A stretch of 64,000 nucleotides of DNA from Bacteroidetes bacterium GWF2_35_48 (GCA_001769125.1 MEOG01000069.1:62001-126000); one strand, 5' to 3'; numbered from the stretch's first letter, positions 26,120-35,618 are shown. The notes: generated from the letters alone by a model not told the origin. Numbers and translations are program-made.

Positions 26120-27352
26120 TTATTTTTGTCCTCCGTTTTTATTCGTTTTTATCAAAGTCATCATTTTATATGCATTTTGACCGGCAATTATGCAGCCATC
26201 ATCATTAGTCTGAAATACACAATAAGCCATTTCATCAAGTTGTTTTTCCCCAAAATAGCTGGTAAAAATAGTTGAACCGTCTGAATTTAATTTTAAAAGA
26301 AAAATATCTTTATTTGTGTTTTTACCAGTTGTTCCTGTTACAAAATATGTATTATCTTTAGTGGGAAAAACAGCTTTGCTTTCAGTGAACGAAGCTTTTT
26401 CTGTTTTTATTTCCCATTCTGTATTACGAATACTACTGGGTTTAAGTTTCACAATATAAGCTTCAGATGTTCCGGCTTCAGCACCCAATGTACCGCAGAA
26501 AATATATCCTCCATCACCTGTTTGCTGAATTGTTTCTCCGAAATCGTTTTCTGAACCTCCGTAAGTTTTCATATCATTCTGAAATCCTAAATTATTCGTT
26601 TCAACTATAATAATATTTGATTTTTCTTTTCCTGTTTCAGTAAATGATTCTGTTGTCCCGATTATAACATACCCTCCATCTGACTTAGCTAAAATAAAAT
26701 TACCAATATCATCTTCTGGGCCTCCGCGTGAATTTTTCCATATTACATTTCCTTCAGAATTAATTTTCAGAATTAAAATATCCTTTTTCCCTTGTACGTT
26801 AAGATTTGCTGTATTTGCAGAGGTCGTTAAGCCTGTTATAATATAACAATTATCCGTTGTTGCTTTAATGCAATTACCCTCTTCATTATTCGTTGTTCCG
26901 ATTATTTTTGGGGATGACCAGATCAATATGCCGGAAGCATCTGTTTTAATAACATAAACATCTGTATGAACGAATGCTCCGTTTTTTGATGTGCTATATC
27001 CTGTGATAACAATAGTACCATCTGTATTAATAACAAAACTTTTGCCTTCATCATTCAAACTATCGCCATAAAGCCGACTCCATTCTTCATTTCCAAATTT
27101 ATCGGTTTTAATAAGAGTTACATCTAATCCTTTCCCGGGAACAGAAACAGATCCGAGCAACAAATAACCTCCGTCTGATGTTTGTTTAACATCATAAGCA
27201 TTGTTTATACCGGAAGAGCCAAAAAATTTAGTAAAAAAAACAGATTGAGAATCTCCGGGTTGGCTTTTTTTACACGAAAAAAAGAACAGAATAACAAGAG
27301 TTATAATGCCCAAATGAGAATACAATAATATTTTTTCGCGAGTCAATTTCAT
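26120..27352 (-). CDS. secreted lipoprotein with seven DGGY beta-propeller-like repeats
   Basis: 410 residues. The N-terminal signal peptide ends in the lipobox FFSC (Cys27). The mature protein has seven repeats with the pattern T-x-DGG-Y-x-I-x-G: DVKQTSDGGYLLLGS, FVINTDGTIVITG, IKATTDNCYIITG, ILAKSDGGYVIIG, IQQTGDGGYIFCG, VFPTKDNTYFVTG and VFQTNDDGCIIAG. Seven repeats fit a closed seven-bladed propeller. It is probably anchored in the outer membrane. Its start overlaps the upstream barrel gene by 4 bases (ATGA), and the giant adhesin follows after 41 bases. Its partner is unknown; a binding or scaffold role between barrel and adhesin is inference. Confidence 0.8.
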   Translation of the reverse strand: MKLTREKILLYSHLGIITLVILFFFSCKKSQPGDSQSVFFTKFFGSSGINNAYDVKQTSDGGYLLLGSVSVPGKGLDVTLIKTDKFGNEEWSRLYGDSLNDEGKSFVINTDGTIVITGYSTSKNGAFVHTDVYVIKTDASGILIWSSPKIIGTTNNEEGNCIKATTDNCYIITGLTTSANTANLNVQGKKDILILKINSEGNVIWKNSRGGPEDDIGNFILAKSDGGYVIIGTTESFTETGKEKSNIIIVETNNLGFQNDMKTYGGSENDFGETIQQTGDGGYIFCGTLGAEAGTSEAYIVKLKPSSIRNTEWEIKTEKASFTESKAVFPTKDNTYFVTGTTGKNTNKDIFLLKLNSDGSTIFTSYFGEKQLDEMAYCVFQTNDDGCIIAGQNAYKMMTLIKTNKNGGQK

Positions 27353-28392
27353 TTAACTTTCATGGGGTTGTAATTAACAAACGTATAACCGACAGAAATG
27401 GAAAAAATATTCATTCTGAAGTCGTCATCAATATAATAATATTTATAAACCAATTCATTGTTTGAATATCTGTTTTTTATTCGAACCTGATTAAATAATC
27501 CCAAATTATATCTAAAATCAATAAATAAATATCCCTTTTTGATTTTATATTTTAGCCCTGCTCCTGTTACAAGCCATAGGTTGAAGGGATTTCGACCATC
27601 AGTCATATTTATCTCAGACCCCTTTACATCAACGGCAGAATTATCTGTGAAATTTCTAATCAATCTGGCATTTGACATAAAAAGGAAAGCAGGATTTAAT
27701 CCGCCCCGTAAATAAGGTTTTATTTTTTTATATGGATATTCATACGTAACACTAACAGGAGCACTTAATCTTATATTTGTTTCGGAACACTCAACCTTAA
27801 CAAAATTGAAAAAATATCGCTCATTGTATAATTTATTTTGTTCTATCTGCATATCAAAATTCAAGTCAAAATTTCTGTATATAAAGCGACTATATTTCAC
27901 TCCAAACTGAAACCCTGTTCCATATAAATTTTTAATAACTGCATTATTAAGGTTATGAACTCCAAAATGTTCTATTGTTTTTGCGATTGAAAAATTTGTA
28001 CCGATATAAACACCATAAGCAGAAACCGGCGCTGCAAAATAAGTATCAAAAATTGATAAAAACTCAGGTTCTTCAACAGATCTGACCACTTCATACTCGG
28101 GTTCTGTTTCAAGAATTTTTATGATATATTTTTCCGCATTTTTTTTATTATCCTGATATAAAGAAACAAGCGTTAAAAGCCGGTATGCCTGAAGTTTTTC
28201 TTTTTTATCATATCCTCTTTCAATGCAGGGTTCAATCAATTTAAATACAGAATCAATTGCTCCCTCTTCAAAATATTGACCTGCTTTTTTTAAAAGTACA
28301 GAACAATCTTCCTGAGCTTTTGTCTGCTGAGTAAAAAGTGTTATCAGAAAAATAAAACTTATAACAAATATTTTAGGTATTTTTATTTTCAT
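27349..28392 (-). CDS. TPR-like plus outer-membrane beta-barrel protein
   Basis: 347 residues. The signal peptide is about residues 1-26 (IFVISFIFLITLFTQQTKA-Q). Residues about 28-95 are helical and TPR-like (CSVLLKKAGQYFEEGAIDSV, RLLTLVSLYQDNKKNAEKYI). The rest is alternating aromatic strands with a barrel-like end (FRMNIFSISVGYTFVNY), so it is probably an outer-membrane barrel of the PorT/OmpW-like size. It is 26 bases after the STAND gene and overlaps the lipoprotein gene by 4 bases. The periplasmic helical part could contact the periplasmic part of the STAND protein; that is inference. Confidence 0.75.
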   Translation of the reverse strand: MKIKIPKIFVISFIFLITLFTQQTKAQEDCSVLLKKAGQYFEEGAIDSVFKLIEPCIERGYDKKEKLQAYRLLTLVSLYQDNKKNAEKYIIKILETEPEYEVVRSVEEPEFLSIFDTYFAAPVSAYGVYIGTNFSIAKTIEHFGVHNLNNAVIKNLYGTGFQFGVKYSRFIYRNFDLNFDMQIEQNKLYNERYFFNFVKVECSETNIRLSAPVSVTYEYPYKKIKPYLRGGLNPAFLFMSNARLIRNFTDNSAVDVKGSEINMTDGRNPFNLWLVTGAGLKYKIKKGYLFIDFRYNLGLFNQVRIKNRYSNNELVYKYYYIDDDFRMNIFSISVGYTFVNYNPMKVK

Positions 28393-28418
28393 TGTCAGGG
28401 AAATAATGCCCCTTTTTA

Positions 28419-31400
28419 TTAATTTTTTTTCTTTGAATCTGAAATAGATAATAATTTACCGTCCTTAACCACAACACAAAAAGTTTCATTGAATCCATAA
28501 TTATGAATTCTGCGTTGCGAACCCAGTGCTTCTTCACGTGTTTTCCAGTTACCAATTAAAAACCTGTAATGATCGCCATCCTGAATAACTTCAACATTTT
28601 CAAGTCCATTAAAATTTTTGGGTTCCGGAGCAATATATTTTTTAGAAGAAGCAAATTGTATTTTGTAAATTTTATCTGAATTTTTAAAATTATTTGATAA
28701 TCGCTGCTGCGCTAGTAAATTTTCAGGAGTAACCCCCTTTCCAAGCGGCTTATCGGAAATCGTTCTTTCGTAAGCAATATCTTTTCCAACATAAGCTCTC
28801 CACTCTTCAATAGACATATTTCTTGCAATAGCATCCGCTACCTGTTCTGCAATTAAATTGGTGTTAACTGGCCAGCGAGCTATTTTGTTATTCCTATGAC
28901 CACTTATTATTGAATTATTATCTGTACTGAAAGCAATAGACCAAATCCATGATTTTTCATCATCTTTTATTACGAAAGGCTGATAATTAAAATTATCAGT
29001 AAGCCATATTCGTATAGTTCCATCAAAGCCTGATGATGCAAAATATGCATTGTCTGGACTAAATTTTATATCATTAACTTTTGTGGCATGTCCGCCAAGA
29101 TTTATTATTAATGTTCTAAAGCTGATATTCCAAATTTGAATTGATCCTTTATTGTCAACAGAGGCAAGCATGGAGCCATCAGGGCTTACCGAAACAGCGT
29201 TAAATGAAGCATCTGAATGAGAAGAAAAAATTACAGAGTCTTTAGAAATACGATTCCATAAAATTAACTTACCATCATTAGTACCCCCAATTATTCTTTT
29301 GCCATCAGGAGTAAACGCAAGGCTTTTCACAAGGGCATTTCTTTTTATAAAAACCTGCATGGAAGAAGACTCAATATCCCAAAATAATATAGAATTATCA
29401 GCGCTTGAAGAAGCAAGGGTATTGCAGTCAGGTGAAAAAGCAAGAGAACTGATTGTTCCGGTGTGACCTTTAAAAATTTTCGCCGGATTGCCGATGTTGC
29501 CAAAAAGATCAAAAACCTGAATAAGACTATCTGTTCCACAAGCCAACCACCTGCCATTAATACTTATAGCGAGACAGGTATTAAATCCTTTATTTTTATA
29601 TAATGTTAAATATTTCAATGAGTCATTTCCATCCCATTGCAAAATTTTTCCATCATTTCCGGCACTATAAAAAATATTATTTATTGGATTAAAAACTATA
29701 GAACGAACAGAGGCAGTATGACCATTATGATAATTGAATCCTTTTCCCTTGAATGCTTTTAACGCATTTAGTAATCCACTAAAAATATCTGTATTAAATT
29801 TCTGTCCTTTGTACTTATTGTTAAATAAAAATGCCTGATAAGCAACAAGGGCTTTTTCATTTTTATCGCGTTCTATTTGCAGGGACTTAACAGCCATAGA
29901 CTGGGCTATTGAAAGAAATCGCAATTCCTGCGCCCTGCTTTCAGCTCGCCTTGCAGCAACAGAGTTCGATTCGGCTTTTAATTTTTCTGTAAGAGCCACA
30001 TTAGCACTTGAGTCGGCAAGCAATTTTTGAATGAGTGCCTCATTAGCTGATTCTTCCGCTTTCGCACGTTGCAGTTCTGCATTTATTTTTTCCTGTTTTG
30101 CTAAACTTTCCTGAATATTTGCTTCAATAGATTTTTGAGAGGCCATTAATTTATCTGCAAGGGCTTTCTCTGTTTGATAGTTAGCAAACTTTGTTTGCCT
30201 TTCAGCTTCTTTTTTTTGTTCTATCGCGAGCAAACGTTGTTTGTCGGCTTCGCTTTTCATAATTTGAGAATAGAGCATAAAGCCTAATGAAAGAACTGCT
30301 GCCGCGCCAAGAACCAGTGCTGTAACCCGGGAGCGCCTCAATGCTCTTCGTTGCAATCTTTTTTTATTTAACTCTTCAGCTTCATAATCTTTCTGACTTG
30401 CATCCATATATGCAATTGTTCTCTCATAGCCGGGTGCGTATCTTTGAGCCCATTCAAGTGTAGGTTGCTGTTTCATTTTCCAATTAATCGCAAGCTGGAG
30501 ATCAGGTGGCCTCCAAAGACCCGTTTTCCCTGCCTGATACAAAGCAGCAGACTCAGAAAGTCTTAAATAAATCTGCACAGAAGCAGATTCATCCTCTACC
30601 CATATTTTTAGCTTGTCCCAAATTCTCATAAGGCTCTCATGAGACAAATCTATGATTGTATCGCTTGTAAGTTTAACTTTAGAAGCAGGGGAGAGAAAAG
30701 ATCTTCCCGTAACCCTGAATTTGTCAACTACTTCAATAATTTCCTGCTCTGTTGAAAGAGAAATCAAAGCCAGATCTTTAATACAGGTTGGACGTCTTAT
30801 TCCCCTGTTGTCGCTTCCTTTTTCTGATAGTGTTTTAAAAATTTTCGCACAAATTTCTTTACCCCTTGGTGTTAATTCATTGTATGCCTCATTCGCATGT
30901 TCAGACAAGGCTTTTTCAATTCCACCGATAGCATGATAATGACTAATACTTATAGGTTCATTCTGTAACCGATGTTTTATCCAGTAATCCCATGTTCTCA
31001 TCAGCGCATGCTGGAGGATGGGTAACTGGTCAGGGTTATCTCCGATATCATTCAGTAACTGATTTACCAAGTGCGAAGAGATGGTTCCTCCTGCAACAGC
31101 AATAGGACCGGTAATCGCTTCTGTTAAATCTTCACGGGTCATTTGTGGAATCAGATAATGGCTTTTATTAATCAAAGATGACAATTCCTGATAGTGCGCG
31201 CACTCTCCAATAAAATCGGAGCGCATGGTGATTGCAATATAAATAGGAATGTCTTCCTGATTGATTGCTTCAACTAAAAGTTTTAAGTAAAAATAGGTTT
31301 CATTTATAGTATCTGAGATAAGGCTTTCTTTTCTGAACCGGAACAATTCTTCAAACTGGTCAATATAAATTAAAATATTTTTATTGATTTTATAAAGTTG

Positions 31401-31838
31401 TTTGATAGCATCAACAAGCCCTAATGAACTGCTTCGGAGAATACTTTCGGTTAAAGCTAAATTAAAATAATCGTCTTCATCCGGCGTGTCGCTTTCCGCA
31501 TCTTTTGATAATGATTCTGCCATATTTTGTATGGGCTTGCTTCCCGGTCTGGAGATGATAACATGCCATGAAGACCCATATTTTGTAACAAAACCCCCAT
31601 GCAATATTGGCATCAAACCACAAAAAACCAGTGAAGATTTTCCACCTCCGGAAGCACCAAGAATTGCGATAAATTTATTATTGGCAAGATTGTATAAAAC
31701 TTCATCGCTTTGCCCGTCTCTTCCAAAAAACAAATGACTTTCTTCAATTCCAAAAGGGCGCAAGCCCGGATAAGGATTGAATAATTGTCCAAAAGGAATT
31801 TCGTTATTAAAATCAATATGATTTATATTATTTGTCAT
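28419..31838 (-). CDS. transmembrane STAND NTPase with WD40 repeats and a SPOR-like domain
   Basis: 1139 residues. It opens with the nSTAND1 motif PYPGLRPFGIEESHLFFGRD (about 22-41), a Walker A GASGGGKSS (61-69), Walker B ILIYIDQFEELF (155-166) and the sensor block ITMRSDFIGEC. A winged-helix/arm region runs to about 480. One membrane segment (ALVLGAAAVLSLGFMLYSQI, about 507-526) is followed by a long charged coiled coil (about 530-660), WD40-type repeats (about 705-990) and a C-terminal SPOR-like domain (about 1057-1126; KIQFASSK ... YRFLIGNWKTREEAL). The likely layout is an ATPase in the cytoplasm and WD40-SPOR in the periplasm, with SPOR on peptidoglycan. It overlaps the TIR gene by 4 bases. 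Confidence 0.88.
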   Translation of the reverse strand: MTNNINHIDFNNEIPFGQLFNPYPGLRPFGIEESHLFFGRDGQSDEVLYNLANNKFIAILGASGGGKSSLVFCGLMPILHGGFVTKYGSSWHVIISRPGSKPIQNMAESLSKDAESDTPDEDDYFNLALTESILRSSSLGLVDAIKQLYKINKNILIYIDQFEELFRFRKESLISDTINETYFYLKLLVEAINQEDIPIYIAITMRSDFIGECAHYQELSSLINKSHYLIPQMTREDLTEAITGPIAVAGGTISSHLVNQLLNDIGDNPDQLPILQHALMRTWDYWIKHRLQNEPISISHYHAIGGIEKALSEHANEAYNELTPRGKEICAKIFKTLSEKGSDNRGIRRPTCIKDLALISLSTEQEIIEVVDKFRVTGRSFLSPASKVKLTSDTIIDLSHESLMRIWDKLKIWVEDESASVQIYLRLSESAALYQAGKTGLWRPPDLQLAINWKMKQQPTLEWAQRYAPGYERTIAYMDASQKDYEAEELNKKRLQRRALRRSRVTALVLGAAAVLSLGFMLYSQIMKSEADKQRLLAIEQKKEAERQTKFANYQTEKALADKLMASQKSIEANIQESLAKQEKINAELQRAKAEESANEALIQKLLADSSANVALTEKLKAESNSVAARRAESRAQELRFLSIAQSMAVKSLQIERDKNEKALVAYQAFLFNNKYKGQKFNTDIFSGLLNALKAFKGKGFNYHNGHTASVRSIVFNPINNIFYSAGNDGKILQWDGNDSLKYLTLYKNKGFNTCLAISINGRWLACGTDSLIQVFDLFGNIGNPAKIFKGHTGTISSLAFSPDCNTLASSSADNSILFWDIESSSMQVFIKRNALVKSLAFTPDGKRIIGGTNDGKLILWNRISKDSVIFSSHSDASFNAVSVSPDGSMLASVDNKGSIQIWNISFRTLIINLGGHATKVNDIKFSPDNAYFASSGFDGTIRIWLTDNFNYQPFVIKDDEKSWIWSIAFSTDNNSIISGHRNNKIARWPVNTNLIAEQVADAIARNMSIEEWRAYVGKDIAYERTISDKPLGKGVTPENLLAQQRLSNNFKNSDKIYKIQFASSKKYIAPEPKNFNGLENVEVIQDGDHYRFLIGNWKTREEALGSQRRIHNYGFNETFCVVVKDGKLLSISDSKKKN

Positions 31839-33265
31839 GCAAATGCGATAGAAATTTTTTCAATAAAAACGGATAATAATTCAATCGAGAATTCATTTGT
31901 ACCATGAATAGGAATAATTCCTCTGTTGTAAAAATATTCATCCGGAACAGAATGAGGAGAATCAAGGTACACAGCTTTAGTAATAAAAGGCTTAGCCCTA
32001 CCAAAACCAGGAGCTTTCACAATATCATTAATTTTACTTTTCAACCAGAATTCATCACTGCTGTCAAAATATATAAGTACTGCATCACAGTCAACTAGAT
32101 TCTGTCTGTGTTTTTTTAATAAATTTTTTTCTTCTGTGAGCTTTGGAGAATGAATTATTTCAAACCCCTGTGTAGAAAGAAAAATACTGATATCGCTAAT
32201 TTTATCAAAAGAAGGGCTTTCGTGAACCAGATAGATTCGAGTTCCTCTCTTCTGTAAACTTTCTGAAGCAGGCCCATGATGCACTGATTTAATTTCAGAC
32301 ATTATGATTGTTTTGAAATATTCAAGCGGGGTTTGTATTAAAGATGCTCCTCTCAGCGCTTCTGAATCTCTCTTTAACTGTTCAATAAAATGACGCTGCG
32401 TTTCATTCTGTATTTTAAGATCCGGCGACATCCATATTAAGCGGGAAAAAAGAAATGGATTGTCTTTCCTTCTTACTTTATAATTCTCATAATAATCTGC
32501 AGCAATTTTATTTTGAAAGTCAGGAGCAGAAATCTCACTGTTTTTTAATAATTCTCCATAAGTATTACCAAAAATATGAATAGACAAAAAAGATTGATCA
32601 AGATATTTAATAACAGAATCTTTAAGTTCATCTGTAGTATCAGGTAAAATATTTTCGGGACATACCCTGAATCCCATTCGCTTTAATTCTCTTTTGATGC
32701 TTTCCCTGCTATTTTCCTGATCAGGTGTAGTTTCTGCCAGATAAATAAAATAAGGAGACTTGACATGTTCTTCTTCAGAAGATAAGGCAAAGCGAAGATC
32801 AAAAACAAGATCCGTTAATTTTGTCCAGTAATGCCTTTCCATATCAACAATATTCTTTTCCATCAAAGAATGTTGATCTTCCGTTGTGGGTAATTTGAAA
32901 AAAAAATCATAACTAATATGAGATCTTAGCGTTTCGGGTTGTTTTGAAAGAGGTATTTCCTTTTTTAATATTTTAAAAAATTTTTTATTTGTTTGAACGA
33001 CTTCGTTTGTAATAATATCCAGCTCTTTCATGGATGCATTAGATTTTAAATAATTATCATTCAAAAAAACAATAAATGCATCTGATTTATTTATTACACG
33101 AAGTAGTTCATCTTCTGAATTTATATCACCGCTTAAATGAAAGCGGATTTCATTTCCATAAATTTTATTAATAAGTGTCAGGATGAAAGAAAGAAGATTT
33201 TTTTCCCAACTATTCAAAGATTGCTCTTTGAAATGACTTATGAATATGGACGCCGAAAGATTCAT
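31835..33265 (-). CDS. protein with three TIR-like domains
   Basis: 476 residues, no signal peptide or membrane segment, so probably cytoplasmic. Residues 1-125 are a clear TIR-like domain (ASIFISHFKEQ; SDAFIVFLNDNYL; SMKELDII with a glutamate at the expected catalytic place). Residues about 170-310 look like a second one (SPYFIYLAETTPDQENSRESIKREL; SIHIFGNTYGE). Residues about 343-476 look like a third (GTRIYLVHESPSFDKISDISIFL; CDAVLIYFDSSDEFW). TIR domains signal by self-assembly or by cleaving NAD. It is first of the operon and overlaps the STAND gene by 4 bases (ATGA). The TIR-like calls for domains 2 and 3 rest on strand and turn patterns and are weaker. Confidence 0.75.
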   Translation of the reverse strand: MNLSASIFISHFKEQSLNSWEKNLLSFILTLINKIYGNEIRFHLSGDINSEDELLRVINKSDAFIVFLNDNYLKSNASMKELDIITNEVVQTNKKFFKILKKEIPLSKQPETLRSHISYDFFFKLPTTEDQHSLMEKNIVDMERHYWTKLTDLVFDLRFALSSEEEHVKSPYFIYLAETTPDQENSRESIKRELKRMGFRVCPENILPDTTDELKDSVIKYLDQSFLSIHIFGNTYGELLKNSEISAPDFQNKIAADYYENYKVRRKDNPFLFSRLIWMSPDLKIQNETQRHFIEQLKRDSEALRGASLIQTPLEYFKTIIMSEIKSVHHGPASESLQKRGTRIYLVHESPSFDKISDISIFLSTQGFEIIHSPKLTEEKNLLKKHRQNLVDCDAVLIYFDSSDEFWLKSKINDIVKAPGFGRAKPFITKAVYLDSPHSVPDEYFYNRGIIPIHGTNEFSIELLSVFIEKISIAFA

Positions 33266-33386
33266 TTTACTAATATCAGAGTTCTGAATAGAACAAAACA
33301 GTAAAAATACAAAAAATATAGTAAGAGAAGAATTTTTTTTGAAAATTAAATTTTGGGCTTACGACATAAACCCTTTTTTACAGATT

Positions 33387-35381
33387 TTAAAAACGAATTC
33401 CGATAACAAGAATATCATCGGTCTGCTCGTGTCCGTTTTTCCAGTTTTCAATCGTGTTATCCAAAAGTATTTTTTGTTCACTCATAGGAAGGTGGGCATT
33501 TTCAATAAGCATTTTTTTGAAATTGCAAGACAAGAATTTCCATTTTTCAGATCCGCCGAATTGATCAGAATATCCGTCTGAAAACAAATACAGCAAATCT
33601 CCTTCATTAATTTGGAACTCATGATTCTTAAAAGGATTCATTCCCCTCCTGCTGATACCAATTGGCATTTTATCTGCCTTTATTTCATGTAGCATCGGGC
33701 CATGGGGCGATGGTATCATGCCCACGGGCGATGCTACATGATATAATGGATTATTTGCTCCTGCATATTGAATTATTTTTTTATCCGTATCAATAATACA
33801 AAGAGCAACATCCATTCCATCTTTGCTGCCTCCAATTTCATCCGTCTGACGTAGAGCTGTTACAATATTCTCGCGGAGTTTGAATAAAATTTCATTTGCA
33901 GAAATATTTTTATATTTATTAACTATTTCATTCAGAAAAGCAAATCCAAGCATACTCATAAACGCACCGGGAACCCCATGTCCCGTACAATCAACAGCGG
34001 CAATGTACACCTTATCGTCTAACTGCACAACCCAATAGAAATCGCCACTGACAATTTCTTTAGGTTTATATAGAATAAAAATTTCTTTCAGATATTTATT
34101 GACATTCTCTTCCAGAGGTAGAATGGCATCCTGAATTCGTTTTGCATAAATAATGCTGTCTGTAATTCTCTTTTTCTGCTCTTCTATCTGATCTTTTTGC
34201 TTAACAACTTCTGCAGTACGTTCTCGGACTTTTTCTTCCAAAACATTATAATATCCTTCAATTGTCGCAAGCATTTCATTGAATTTCTCAGACAAAGTAG
34301 TTATTTCATTTTTCCCTTCCACTTCAGCCCTTTCCTCAAAATTTCCGGCAGTAATACGCAAAACATTATTGACAAGTTTTTTAATTGGTTTTGTTATTGT
34401 GCGTGTTTTGTTATAAATCATTAAAATTACAACAAAAAGTGTGATGCCAAAAATGAGCAATGTTTTTATGAGTTCAATTTGTAAAATTCTAATGTCTTCT
34501 GTTTTATCTGTTACAATAGAAATAACGGAACTTTTATACAACAGTGTATTTTTTCGTTCCATGTAAATGAATTCATAATGAAGATGTCTTTCCTTTTCGA
34601 TAACATCCAAAGCTGTCCTTTTTTTCAGTTCAAAAGCGTCAAACAAATATTTTTTCCTAAGATCATTCTTTTTTAGGGGATATCCACTAATAAATGAAAA
34701 AGGTTCGTCTGCGCCAATAAATAAATCAACATACGAAATACTTGAGTCTTTTTTTGTGATGTGGGAAAATCTATCTTTTACGAGCTTTTGCACTCTGTCT
34801 GCTCTTATGGAATAATGACCGGTTTCAATGATATAACGTCCGTCAGGAGTAGGTTGATATGTATATTTTTTTATACGCTTTGTAGACATCTCAATAGAAA
34901 ATCGCTCACTCACAAATTTTTTTGATGAAAGCATGTCCAACAAAAAGTTTTTAAATCCTTCGCCAAAATCAAAAACACATTTATTCAAATCCTTATCAAA
35001 CGTTGTGTTAACAATAACGCCTGTTTTAGAGTCAATAACATAAATATCCTCCATTTCAGGATGCATCCCCAAGTTTAATTGCACATCCCTTAAATCAATT
35101 GTTTCAATTTTATTTTGCTCTTTTTTGTATATCTCAATCAAGCTATTGCTTATTTCTTCTACTCTTTTGTCAAGAAACTCCTCAATTATATTTAATGAAG
35201 CATCCTGAAAATTCATTATGTTTTGTATTTCATCTGATATAATTTGATTTTTCTTCTCACTTGCTTCCTGTAAAATAGAACGCGTATTTTGATAATTTAA
35301 AACTCCCAGAATAAGCAATGCTGTAACAACCGGAATGATTACATTCAAGATAAGTTGCTTAAAAATGGTGGTTTTCTTCAT
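33387..35381 (-). CDS. membrane sensor with HAMP, coiled coil and SpoIIE-type PP2C phosphatase
   Basis: 664 residues, a SiaA/RsbU-like serine/threonine phosphatase acting on a partner protein. Two membrane segments (about 9-28 and 300-322) bound a periplasmic sensor region. A HAMP domain follows (about 325-375), then a coiled coil, then the phosphatase from about 410 with metal-binding blocks SGDFYW, AAVDCTGHGVPGAFMSMLG, FSDGYSDQFGG and a final TDDILVIGIRF. It is 120 bases upstream of the TIR gene on the same strand and could be read with that operon or alone. Its architecture matches SiaA, and a SiaC-like protein is at 15706-16086. An in-frame insert (about 17 residues) is described at 33685-33741. 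Confidence 0.9.
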   Translation of the reverse strand: MKKTTIFKQLILNVIIPVVTALLILGVLNYQNTRSILQEASEKKNQIISDEIQNIMNFQDASLNIIEEFLDKRVEEISNSLIEIYKKEQNKIETIDLRDVQLNLGMHPEMEDIYVIDSKTGVIVNTTFDKDLNKCVFDFGEGFKNFLLDMLSSKKFVSERFSIEMSTKRIKKYTYQPTPDGRYIIETGHYSIRADRVQKLVKDRFSHITKKDSSISYVDLFIGADEPFSFISGYPLKKNDLRKKYLFDAFELKKRTALDVIEKERHLHYEFIYMERKNTLLYKSSVISIVTDKTEDIRILQIELIKTLLIFGITLFVVILMIYNKTRTITKPIKKLVNNVLRITAGNFEERAEVEGKNEITTLSEKFNEMLATIEGYYNVLEEKVRERTAEVVKQKDQIEEQKKRITDSIIYAKRIQDAILPLEENVNKYLKEIFILYKPKEIVSGDFYWVVQLDDKVYIAAVDCTGHGVPGAFMSMLGFAFLNEIVNKYKNISANEILFKLRENIVTALRQTDEIGGSKDGMDVALCIIDTDKKIIQYAGANNPLYHVASPVGMIPSPHGPMLHEIKADKMPIGISRRGMNPFKNHEFQINEGDLLYLFSDGYSDQFGGSEKWKFLSCNFKKMLIENAHLPMSEQKILLDNTIENWKNGHEQTDDILVIGIRF
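33685..33741. repeat. palindromic insert inside the phosphatase reading frame
   Basis: TCATGTAGCATCG (33685-33697) and CGATGCTACATGA (33729-33741) are perfect 13-base arms around 31 bases. It encodes the segment HVASPVGMIPSPHGPMLHE, placed between NNPLY and IKADKMPIGI. Other SpoIIE phosphatases usually have only a few residues at that point, so this is probably an inserted repeat that kept the frame. Confidence 0.6.
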
Positions 35382-35407
35382 AAAAAATATTTGCTATTTT
35401 GGGCTAA

Positions 35408-35415
35408 CAAAGATA
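35408..35415 (-). promoter_or_regulatory. -7 element of the phosphatase gene
   Basis: TATCTTTG on the minus strand (35415 to 35408) fits TAnnTTTG. It lies about 27 bases ahead of the start codon at 35381. I see no convincing -33 TTG at the usual distance. Confidence 0.35.
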
Positions 35416-35618
35416 TTAAAAATGATACAAAAAATAAGTTTTTAGAAATAGTTTTTAATATGAAATATTAACAGAATTATTTAACTGAAAATTAATCAAA
35501 TAAATAAATCACAGAAACCTTTTATTAAAAATTTCGTTTAATGAATTTGTTGTTAAGATTTTATTTTGTAATTTTACTTGATTTTATCTCTCAAAACTCG
35601 AAACTTAAATTAATTAAT

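Noticed and set aside
35541-35618. N-terminal extension of the tail-fibre-like protein
   Set aside because: The downstream ATG at 35619 gives a clean signal peptide; the extension would place it internally.
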